From: Fibrobacteres bacterium CG2_30_45_31
GTDB lineage: Bacteria > Fibrobacterota > Fibrobacteria > Fibrobacterales > Fibrobacteraceae
Assembly (NCBI GenBank): GCA_001873075.1
Contig: MNYL01000233.1
Coordinates: forward strand, 1 to 5,587
Direction of reading: 5' to 3'
Length of the DNA stretch: 5,587 bases
Shown in pieces: positions 1-4,633 of the stretch (position 1 is the first letter of the stretch; the number at the start of each line of letters is the position of its first letter). Under the pieces are notes generated by a model. The model was not told the DNA's origin and ran no database searches. It saw nothing but the letters and a program-made list of their open reading frames with translations. The translations under genes and the position numbers were made by a program.

Positions 1-62
1 TCTTGAATCATATTGGCAGCACGTACGCCTGCTGCTTGTTTTAGTTCGTTCATGGTATTCAT
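1..62 (-). CDS. rpiA: N-terminal fragment of probable ribose-5-phosphate isomerase A (runs off the window)
   Basis: An open frame on the minus strand starts at ATG 62-60 (or at the in-frame ATG 53-51) and stays open to the window edge. The 20 visible residues begin MNTMNELKQAAGVRAANMIQ. The pattern ELKxAAGxxAAxxI at the extreme N-terminus resembles RpiA, which isomerises ribose 5-phosphate and ribulose 5-phosphate in the non-oxidative pentose phosphate pathway. In RpiA this helix precedes the GxGTGST phosphate-binding loop, which lies outside the window, so the name is tentative. The slyD stop ends one base before ATG 62, so the two genes probably share a transcript. No convincing Shine-Dalgarno sequence sits at normal distance from either ATG; the nearest GGGAG (81-77 on the minus strand) is too far from ATG 62. 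Confidence 0.45.
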   Translation of the reverse strand, partial: MNTMNELKQAAGVRAANMIQ

Positions 63-63
63 A

Positions 64-663
64 TTAGCGCCAATGTCTCCCAAATCCGCCCTGATCGTTA
101 AAATCTTCTTCAAAACCGTCTTCATCGGGTTCATCGGGGAACCCCGTTTCGAGTTCGGTAATGGAGGGCGGTTCGATGTTAATGATGGAAACGTCAAAAA
201 GAAGATCCATGCCAGCAAAGGGGTGGTTGCCATCCAGTGTGACTGTCTTATCCTTGATTTCGCGGACGATGTAAACATGGGGGCCATCTTCACTTTCATC
301 ACGGTTATAAATATCTTTGGGATCTTCTGGGACTGAAAACTCCAATGAATCATCTTCATCTTGGAACATTTCGAGTTCCATCCCTATCCAAATTTCGCCA
401 ATATCTTGAAGTTCTTCTTTTGAGACTTCAATGACTAAATCCTGACGATAAGCCCCGTATCCTTTTTCGTAGGTCACAGAAATAGTGAATTGATCCCCGA
501 GGTTTTTCCCTCCGAGAGCTTCTTCTAAGCCAGGGATAATATTTTCGTAGCCGTGCACATACACAAAAGGATGCGATGGCGGTACTTCTTCAATGACGCG
601 TCCGTTCGTATCTTTGAGTTTGTAAGCAAGGCTTATTTTCTGATCTTTCTCAACAATATTCAT
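64..663 (-). CDS. slyD: SlyD-type FKBP peptidyl-prolyl cis-trans isomerase with acidic C-terminal tail
   Basis: A 199-residue protein expected to catalyse cis-trans isomerisation of prolyl bonds and act as a cytosolic folding helper. The split FKBP domain is visible. The N-terminal part (about 3-72) has SLAYKLKDTNGRVIEE, then YVHGYENIIPGLEEAL (35-50) and GDQF (56-59). The insert-in-flap (IF) chaperone region (about 73-147) ends in the SlyD hallmark DGNHPFAGMDL (144-154), after which the FKBP fold closes with LLFDVSIINIE. Compared with E. coli SlyD as I recall it, about 20 extra, mostly acidic residues lie within the IF region (about 100-128). The usual His/Cys-rich metal-binding tail is replaced by an acidic, glycine- and phenylalanine-containing tail (172-199). 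No signal peptide is seen. I prefer ATG 663-661 because it gives the standard N-terminus (MNIVEKDQ); an upstream in-frame TTG at 672 would add only MAL and overlap a TATATT box. It is divergent from the phosphoesterase gene and upstream of the probable rpiA. Confidence 0.9.
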   Translation of the reverse strand: MNIVEKDQKISLAYKLKDTNGRVIEEVPPSHPFVYVHGYENIIPGLEEALGGKNLGDQFTISVTYEKGYGAYRQDLVIEVSKEELQDIGEIWIGMELEMFQDEDDSLEFSVPEDPKDIYNRDESEDGPHVYIVREIKDKTVTLDGNHPFAGMDLLFDVSIINIEPPSITELETGFPDEPDEDGFEEDFNDQGGFGRHWR

Positions 664-671
664 TAAAGCCA

Positions 672-677
672 AATATA
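672..677 (-). promoter_or_regulatory. Candidate -10 box (TATATT) of slyD
   Basis: Read on the minus strand, TATATT lies eight bases before the slyD ATG at 663. A transcript starting at the usual distance from this box would begin at or within a few bases of the ATG, that is, leaderless or nearly so. No recognisable -35 hexamer lies 16-18 bases further upstream, so this is a suggestion only. Confidence 0.3.
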
Positions 678-712
678 GAAAAGCAAATGCTCTTATGAAG
701 GGGATGCTTGGA

Positions 713-741
713 TTCCCATGCCTTGGGGAAAGTTTTTTTTT
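713..741 (+). terminator. Terminator-like hairpin with T9 tract in the divergent intergenic region
   Basis: On the plus strand, TTCCCA (713-718) can pair with TGGGGA (724-729), including one T-G wobble, around a five-base loop. After AAG comes a run of nine T's (733-741). This is the layout of an intrinsic terminator, with a short stem. It points toward the phosphoesterase gene and lies before its ATG. It would therefore act on a plus-strand transcript starting within or near slyD (a leader or an antisense RNA), not on slyD itself. An alternative pairing of GGGA (701-704) with TCCC (714-717) would compete with it, as in attenuators. The stem is short enough for chance. Confidence 0.35.
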
Positions 742-757
742 CCTTACCGGATTTAAT

Positions 758-763
758 TATATT
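758..763 (+). promoter_or_regulatory. Candidate -10 box (TATATT) of the metallophosphoesterase gene
   Basis: TATATT in an AT-rich stretch ends six bases before the ATG at 770. With normal -10 spacing, transcription would begin about at the ATG. There is no purine-rich ribosome binding site between box and start (the bases are TTCCCT), which fits a leaderless message. A T-tract rather than a recognisable -35 hexamer occupies the expected -35 position. Confidence 0.3.
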
Positions 764-769
764 TTCCCT

Positions 770-1498
770 ATGATTTATGGCATCTTTTCCGACATTCACT
801 CGAACCTAGCGGCCTTTGAGGCGGTTCTGGACTCCATGTCTCAACAGGGGGTACAGCGCCGTATTTGTTTGGGTGATTTAGTGGGTTATGGGGTGGAACC
901 TAATGAATGTGTGGCACTTACTCAGAAGAATGCTGATATTTGTTTGGTGGGTAACCATGATAGTGTGGCGATTCGCTGGGAGTCGGATGCGGGTTTTAAT
1001 CCCTATGCTAAACATGCCATTCAGTGGACTCAGGAGCACCTTTCGGAAGACTCTTTGAAGTACATGAAAAGTTTGCCCTATATGCATGAGGAAAACGAGA
1101 TCTGCTTTGTGCATGCCTCTCCGATGTCGCCTGCGGATTGGGTCTATATTACTGATTTAGAAGATGCCTTGGATGCCTTTGATCATTTTTCGGGGCGTTA
1201 TTGTTTTGTAGGACATACTCACAGTCCTATTATTGTCGCTATGCGTGAGGGAGCGATTCCTAAGATAATTGAAAATGACGTTTATACCGTGGAATCAGGG
1301 GAGCGTCTTTTGATGAATGTAGGGAGCGTGGGCCAGCCTCGCGACCGGGATCCTAGAGCATGTTGGTGCTTGTTTGATACGGAATTGCAAAAGGCGCGTT
1401 TGATCCGCGTAGAATATGATGTGTTTAAAACCCAAGAAAAAATGAGACTTGCGGGTTCTCCTCAGTTTTTGATTGAGCGTCTCGGAGTGGGTCGTTGA
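770..1498 (+). CDS. Calcineurin-like metallophosphoesterase family protein
   Basis: A 242-residue cytosolic phosphoesterase with the full set of two-metal active-site motifs: DIH (D8, H10) near the N-terminus, GDLVGYG (D36), GNHD (61-64), a lone H115 in FVHASP, and GHTH (148-151). The C-terminal NVGSVGQPRDRDPRA segment is also typical of the widespread bacterial YfcE/MJ0936-like group within this superfamily. Such enzymes hydrolyse phosphomonoesters or phosphodiesters; the physiological substrate cannot be read from the sequence. I chose ATG 770 because family members begin with M-[IVR]-x-[GA]-[IV]-x-SDIHSN. An upstream in-frame ATG at 695 would add 25 hydrophobic residues encoded by the hairpin and T-tract region, which looks like untranslated DNA. 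The stop overlaps the rlmH start by four bases (TTGA), so the two genes are probably co-transcribed and translationally coupled. Confidence 0.9.
   Translation: MIYGIFSDIHSNLAAFEAVLDSMSQQGVQRRICLGDLVGYGVEPNECVALTQKNADICLVGNHDSVAIRWESDAGFNPYAKHAIQWTQEHLSEDSLKYMKSLPYMHEENEICFVHASPMSPADWVYITDLEDALDAFDHFSGRYCFVGHTHSPIIVAMREGAIPKIIENDVYTVESGERLLMNVGSVGQPRDRDPRACWCLFDTELQKARLIRVEYDVFKTQEKMRLAGSPQFLIERLGVGR
1484..1490 (+). promoter_or_regulatory. Shine-Dalgarno sequence of rlmH (GGAGTGG)
   Basis: GGAG at 1484-1487 lies seven bases before TTG 1495, inside the last codons of the phosphoesterase gene. It supports TTG as the rlmH start, since no ATG is available at the family's N-terminal position. Confidence 0.6.
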
Positions 1499-1953
1499 AA
1501 TTAATTCTCGCGGTTTTTGGCAAAGCGGGTTCTCCCTTTGTCGCTGAAGAGGTGAATACCTATGCAAAACGTTTGCGCAGTTCTACGGATATGGAAATCG
1601 TGGAGCTGAAGCAATCTCACCGCGATGACAAAGCGCGAGGTCTTGCAGAGGAAGCCGCTGAATTTGAAAAAAAGTTTCCCAAGAGCAATTATAAGTGGAT
1701 AATTCTTGCAGAAGAAGGCAAGCTCATGAATACGGTGCAGCTTGCAAAATGGATCGAACCACGATTATCATTCAACTGTGTTTTTTTGATTGGTTCTGCG
1801 TATGGAATTGATGCGAATATTAAAGCACAGGCCGATTTATTGTTGTCTCTTTCGCCTCTGACGTTTACCCATGATCACGCGAGGGTTATTTTGGCGGAGC
1901 AGTTGTATCGGTGCATGATGGTTATTGCCCACCATCCTTATCATCACGTGTAA
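1495..1953 (+). CDS. rlmH: 23S rRNA (pseudouridine(1915)-N(3))-methyltransferase RlmH
   Basis: A 152-residue SPOUT-class methyltransferase, close to the 155 residues of E. coli RlmH. The family methylates N3 of pseudouridine 1915 in helix 69 of 23S rRNA using S-adenosylmethionine, acting on assembled 70S ribosomes as a homodimer. Visible hallmarks are the N-terminal MKLILAVFGK, the strand WIILAEEGK (68-76), the cofactor-loop region FLIGSAYGI (97-105), LSLSPLTFTHDHARVILAEQLYR (117-139) and the C-terminal HHPYHHV (146-152), where the family ends in HPYH or similar. The cofactor loop reads GSAYG where relatives known to me have GGPEG or GGSNG, so the second glycine is serine. Translation starts at TTG, overlapping the upstream stop in TTGA, with a good Shine-Dalgarno sequence. 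The TAA stop is also the first three bases of the inverted-repeat element that follows. Confidence 0.93.
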   Translation: MKLILAVFGKAGSPFVAEEVNTYAKRLRSSTDMEIVELKQSHRDDKARGLAEEAAEFEKKFPKSNYKWIILAEEGKLMNTVQLAKWIEPRLSFNCVFLIGSAYGIDANIKAQADLLLSLSPLTFTHDHARVILAEQLYRCMMVIAHHPYHHV

Positions 1954-2060
1954 AATCGGAAAATAAACTTCGCAGAGCGGCGTTCTCAGAGCACTCGCCG
2001 TACTTATTGTACGGCTTCGGCTCTTGCGGCCTTGCTTTGCTCGTTTCTTTTCCGATTTTA
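1951..2060. repeat. 110-bp element with perfect 13-bp inverted ends (MITE-like or large terminator hairpin)
   Basis: TAAAATCGGAAAA at 1951-1963 is the exact reverse complement of 2048-2060. One mismatch further in, the next four bases also pair, giving 17 of 18 matched terminal bases. The symmetry stops exactly outside TA on both sides. The interior is GC-richer and holds a perfect smaller hairpin, GCCGTAC (1997-2003) and GTACGGC (2009-2015) around TTATT, plus an outer AGAGC (1988-1992) and GCTCT (2020-2024) pair. The left end supplies the rlmH stop codon. Two readings are possible. One is a small non-autonomous element inserted at a TA (Tc1/mariner/IS630 style), where the TA ends would be the target duplication. 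The other is a long RNA hairpin that ends or stabilises the rlmH transcript. There is no T-tract after the right arm, so it is not a classical intrinsic terminator. No coding capacity is seen. Confidence 0.7.
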
Positions 2061-2072
2061 TGACAAACTAAT

Positions 2073-2226
2073 GAAGAAGTTATCTTGTACGTTCATTTCT
2101 TCGCGGCTCGGCTGTGCTTTGCGCACAGCACTTGCGCGAGGGAGAGGTGGAGATGGGGTTTGAATTTTTTGTTGGTTGGGCCTTTGGCCCTTGCATTGTT
2201 ACGTTTGGTGTGGTTTGAGCGGGGTG
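2073..2226. repeat. Tandem unit copy 1 (154 bp)
   Basis: This unit starts GAAGAAGTTATC and ends GAGCGGGGTG. By hand alignment it differs from copy 2 at about eight positions with no gaps. Hairpin A has outer arms TCGCG (2101-2105) and CGCGA (2135-2139), a 5x5 internal loop, and inner arms GCTGTGC (2111-2117) and GCACAGC (2123-2129) around TTTGC. Hairpin B is GGGCC (2178-2182) with GGCCC (2186-2190). Confidence 0.85.
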
Positions 2227-2380
2227 GAAGACGTCATCTTGTAAGTTCATTTCTTCGCGGCTCGGCTGTGCTTAACGCACAGCGCTTGCGCGAGGGAGAG
2301 GTGGAGATGGGGTTTGAGTTTTTTGTTGGTTGGGCCTTTGGCCCTTGCATTGTTACGTTTGGTGTGGTTTGAGTGGGGTG
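2227..2380. repeat. Tandem unit copy 2 (154 bp)
   Basis: This unit starts GAAGACGTCATC and ends GAGTGGGGTG, with about 95% identity to copy 1. Hairpin A is intact: outer arms 2255-2259 and 2289-2293, inner arms 2265-2271 and 2277-2283, with the loop changed from TTTGC to TTAAC. Hairpin B is unchanged (2332-2336 with 2340-2344). Its second half is virtually identical to copy 1. Confidence 0.85.
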
Positions 2381-2520
2381 TAAGAAGTCATCTTGTACTT
2401 TCATTTCTTCGCGACTCGGCTGTGCTTAATGCACATTGCTTGCGCGGGGAGAGGTTGAGATGGATTTTGATTTTTTTTGCTTGGGCTTTTGGCCCTTGCG
2501 ATGTTGTTCTTTAGGGTGAG
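2381..2520. repeat. Tandem unit copy 3, diverged and shortened
   Basis: This copy begins TAAGAAGTCATC and is clearly more diverged, with about three bases lost in the middle and a further deletion near its end (the TGTGGTTTGAG segment is gone). The inner stem of hairpin A is reduced to TGTGC (2421-2425) and GCACA (2431-2435). The outer stem persists with one T-G wobble (2409-2413 with 2443-2447). Hairpin B is GGGCT-TTT-GGCCC (2483-2495), where C to T leaves a G-T wobble. A weak trace of a fourth start (AAGAAG at 2521, TTCATTT at 2542) may follow. Confidence 0.75.
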
Positions 2521-2575
2521 AAGAAGGGGCTGGAAGAGAATTTCATTTGTATTTTCCTATCTTTATTGAACTTTT
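2521..2575 (+). promoter_or_regulatory. AT-rich putative promoter region of the yejB operon
   Basis: The 55 bases between the array and the yejB ATG shift sharply from G+T-rich to A+T-rich. A possible -10 box, TATCTT (2558-2563), lies 12 bases before the ATG; a weaker alternative is TTTATT (2562-2567) with TTTCAT (2541-2546) as a poor -35. No Shine-Dalgarno sequence is seen at normal distance from the ATG, so the operon's first gene may have a very short leader. The boxes are weak matches; the presence of a promoter is inferred mainly from context. Confidence 0.35.
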
Positions 2576-3592
2576 ATGAGATCTTATATTATTCGCCGCT
2601 TGCTGTTGATGATCCCGACGCTTCTCGGGATTACGGTGGTGTGTTTTGTTTTGATTCAGTTGATTCCGGGCGGCCCTGTGGAAGAAATGATTTCTAGGGC
2701 ACAGTCGGCGGCGGCGATGAAGGGCGGGATGAATGCTTCGAATGCATTATCTCCAGAGCAGGTTGCTCAGATTCAAGCCTATTTCGGTTTTGATAAACCT
2801 GCATGGCAACGTTATTTTATTTGGCTTTCAAACGTGTGCCACTTGGATTTTGGAAATTCATATACTTATGGTACGCCCGTCTGGGATGTGATTGTGAGCC
2901 GCTTTCCGATTTCGCTTTTCTTTGGGCTTACTTCTTTTTTCCTTTCTTATTTGATTTGCATTCCTCTTGGTTTGTTGAAGGCCGTGCGCCATGGTTCTTC
3001 TTTCGATAAAATTTCGTCGGGGATTATTTTCTCCGGGTATGTGATGCCTGGGTATGCTCTTGGCATTTTGTTGATTATTTTCCTAGCCGGTGGTTCTTTC
3101 TTGGATATTTTCCCTTTGGGAGGTATCATGTCAGAAAATTTTGAAGAACTTTCTTTTGTGGATAAGGGCTTTGATTTGTTGCTCCATTGGACGCTTCCGA
3201 TGTTGTGTTACATGATTGGTGAGTTTGCTTTTTTGACTTTGTTGATGAAAAATAGTGCTTTGGAAGAATTAGGACGTGACTATATGCGGACGGCCCTTTC
3301 GAAGGGACTTTCTTTTCGCGAGGCGGTGATGAAACATGCGCTTCGCAACGCGCTGATCCCTGTGGTGACGCGGCTTTCTGAAATTTTTACGCTGATGTTT
3401 GCGGGGGCTCTTCTGATTGAAAAGGTTTTTGATATTGATGGTATGGGCCTTTTGTATTACAATTCCATGGTGAATAGGGATTACAATGTGGTGCTTGGCA
3501 TTATTTTTCTTTCGAGTTTGATGGCAATGCTCGGGCGATTATTCAGCGATATTTTGTATACAATCGTCGATCCGAGAATCAAGTTTAATTGA
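2576..3592 (+). CDS. yejB: Peptide ABC transporter inner-membrane permease YejB
   Basis: A 338-residue permease of the binding-protein-dependent peptide importer family, one of two subunits forming the channel in the cytoplasmic membrane. It matches E. coli YejB closely from memory. The N-terminus MRSYIIRRLLLMIPTLLGIT (1-20) starts the first membrane helix and IPGGPVEEMI (30-39) follows it. Next come YGFDKP-like FGFDKPAWQRYF (70-81), FDFGxS-like LDFGNSY (90-96), the AGGSFLDIFPLGG block (171-183) and the EAA loop that contacts the ATPase (about 239-262, with SKGL and HALRNALIP). The protein ends SDILYTIVDPRIKFN. About six membrane segments are apparent (roughly 9-30, 111-137, 147-171, 203-226, 262-283, 304-328). 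It is somewhat shorter than E. coli YejB (364), mainly in the loop after the first helix. It is first in the operon, with a 6-nt gap to yejE. No binding-protein gene precedes it. Confidence 0.93.
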   Translation: MRSYIIRRLLLMIPTLLGITVVCFVLIQLIPGGPVEEMISRAQSAAAMKGGMNASNALSPEQVAQIQAYFGFDKPAWQRYFIWLSNVCHLDFGNSYTYGTPVWDVIVSRFPISLFFGLTSFFLSYLICIPLGLLKAVRHGSSFDKISSGIIFSGYVMPGYALGILLIIFLAGGSFLDIFPLGGIMSENFEELSFVDKGFDLLLHWTLPMLCYMIGEFAFLTLLMKNSALEELGRDYMRTALSKGLSFREAVMKHALRNALIPVVTRLSEIFTLMFAGALLIEKVFDIDGMGLLYYNSMVNRDYNVVLGIIFLSSLMAMLGRLFSDILYTIVDPRIKFN

Positions 3593-3594
3593 GG
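3591..3594 (+). promoter_or_regulatory. Shine-Dalgarno sequence of yejE (GAGG)
   Basis: GAGG overlaps the yejB stop codon and lies four bases before ATG 3599. It supports that start and suggests that ribosomes ending yejB restart on yejE. Confidence 0.45.
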
Positions 3595-3598
3595 CGCA

Positions 3599-4633
3599 AT
3601 GGCTCTGAGTCAAGAAACTAAAAATCGCTTTAAGCGATTCCGCAAAACAAAGTGGGCGTGGTATTCGTTGATCGCGCTGGTCCTTTGTTATGGTGCTTCT
3701 TTGACAAGTCCCTGGCTTGTGAACGATGAACCTTTGATTTTGAAGTGGGAGGGCTCTTACTATTTTCCGGCTTTTGCGCATTATTCGGAAAAAGATTTTG
3801 GTGGTACTTATCAGACAGAACCTGATTTTCCGAAGTTGATCGAAGAAGCTAGAATAGAGGGATTGAACGTATGGGCCTTGATGCCTCCGATTCCGCACGA
3901 TCCTTTGAAAGCGGATCTTTCGCTGGAAGGAGCTCCACCGTTTCCTCCCTCCGGGGAACACTGGCTGGGGACGGATGCGAACGGTCGTGATATTCTTTCT
4001 CGCCTTATTCATGGGTTCCGAATTTGTATGTCCTTTAGTTTGTTATTGACCTTGCTGGGGACGTTCTTAGGAATTGTCATCGGAGGCATTCAGGGGTATC
4101 TTGGCGGTTGGTGGGATACGGCGTTTCAGCGCGGTATTGAAATCTGGTCTTCGCTGCCGTTTCTTTATGTGGTGATTCTCATTGGAAGTATTTACGGGCA
4201 GAACTTTTTTCTGTTGATGGCTATTATGGCGGTTTTTAATTGGATTTCGTTGAGTTATTATATGCGCGGAGAATTTCTGAAATTGCGTTCGGTGCCGTAT
4301 GTGCGTGCAGCAAAGATGCTGGGAATGTCTCACCGTCATTTGTTTTTCCGTGAAATGCTTCCGAATGCGATGACGCCTGTGGTGACGCTTTTTCCCTTTA
4401 CGCTGATCGGAGGTATCGGGAGCCTTACGTCTCTGGACTTCTTGGGTTTTGGTTTGCAACCTCCCACCCCGAGTTGGGGGGAGTTGATGGCTCAAGGTTT
4501 GAATAATTTGTATGCGCCTTGGATTTCGGTGAGTACGGTTTTTGCTTTGTTTGTGACGCTTCTTCTCGCGACGTTTGTGGGGGAAGGGGTTCGCGATGCC
4601 ATGGACCCTAAATCGGGAGATCGCTATGAGTAA
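3599..4633 (+). CDS. yejE: Peptide ABC transporter inner-membrane permease YejE
   Basis: A 344-residue permease, partner of YejB, nearly the length of E. coli YejE (341). Order of features: basic N-terminus with RFRKTKWAWYSL (13-24) leading into helix 1; a long periplasmic segment with the Yej-specific NDEPLILKWEGSYYFP (42-57) and YSEKDFGG (62-69); then HWLGTDANGRDILSRLIHG (121-139), the conserved entry to the core domain of DppC/OppC-type permeases. The EAA loop is RAAKMLGMSHRHLFFREMLPNAMTP (about 236-260), followed by SLDFLGFGLQPPTPSWGELMAQG (278-300) and the C-terminal GEGVRDAMDPK. About six membrane helices are expected. The NDEPL and FGG signatures of the periplasmic segment separate YejE from generic DppC/OppC. 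It overlaps the downstream ATPase gene by eight bases. Confidence 0.93.
   Translation: MALSQETKNRFKRFRKTKWAWYSLIALVLCYGASLTSPWLVNDEPLILKWEGSYYFPAFAHYSEKDFGGTYQTEPDFPKLIEEARIEGLNVWALMPPIPHDPLKADLSLEGAPPFPPSGEHWLGTDANGRDILSRLIHGFRICMSFSLLLTLLGTFLGIVIGGIQGYLGGWWDTAFQRGIEIWSSLPFLYVVILIGSIYGQNFFLLMAIMAVFNWISLSYYMRGEFLKLRSVPYVRAAKMLGMSHRHLFFREMLPNAMTPVVTLFPFTLIGGIGSLTSLDFLGFGLQPPTPSWGELMAQGLNNLYAPWISVSTVFALFVTLLLATFVGEGVRDAMDPKSGDRYE
4615..4619 (+). promoter_or_regulatory. Shine-Dalgarno sequence deciding the ATPase start (GGGAG)
   Basis: GGGAG lies six bases before ATG 4626, inside the last yejE codons. It favours ATG 4626 over the in-frame upstream ATG at 4575, which would add 17 residues that do not resemble ABC ATPase N-termini. 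Confidence 0.65.

Larger units (their letters stand above)
2073..2520. repeat. Tandem array of three G+T-rich units, period 154 bp
   Basis: Three head-to-tail copies begin at about 2073, 2227 and 2381. Matching landmarks (TTCATTTCTTCGCG at 2092, 2246 and 2400) are exactly 154 bases apart. Each unit holds two small palindromes: an outer TCGCG/CGCGA and inner GCTGTGC/GCACAGC hairpin near the start, and GGGCC-TTT-GGCCC in the middle. The plus strand is rich in G and T between them. Because 154 is not a multiple of three, successive copies are read in different frames. The two open frames across the array (2085-2372 and 2314-2514) therefore do not encode a repeated protein, and I regard the array as non-coding. 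It fills the space between the rlmH-side element and the yejB promoter region. Function is unknown; possibilities are a structured leader or small RNA, a protein-binding array, or a selfish tandem duplication. Confidence 0.88.

Noticed and set aside
13..336. Plus-strand open frame opposite slyD
   Set aside because: It is antisense to a confident slyD, has no plausible domain, and is best explained as a shadow frame.
64..672. TTG 672 as the slyD start
   Set aside because: It adds only three residues, has no ribosome binding site and overlaps the candidate -10 box. ATG 663 gives the normal N-terminus.
695..769. N-terminal extension of the phosphoesterase from ATG 695
   Set aside because: The 25 extra residues come from the hairpin and T-tract region and do not fit the family, which starts a few residues before SDIHSN. 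ATG 770 fits.
1951..2060. Integron attC site or classical intrinsic terminator
   Set aside because: The arms lack the attC core-site pattern (GTTRRRY/RYYYAAC) and no cassette or integrase is present. No T-tract follows the right arm, so it is not a standard terminator either.
2085..2514. Open frames 2085-2372 and 2314-2514 on the plus strand as small protein genes
   Set aside because: Both run through the 154-bp tandem units, which are read in shifting frames because the period is not a multiple of three. Starts lack ribosome binding sites and no family is recognisable.
2073..2520. CRISPR array
   Set aside because: The repeat unit is 154 bp, directly abutting, with no unique spacers and no cas genes nearby.
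4575..4625. ATG 4575 as the ATPase start
   Set aside because: The extra 17 residues are translated yejE sequence in another frame. ATG 4626 has a well-placed GGGAG and gives a normal ABC N-terminus.
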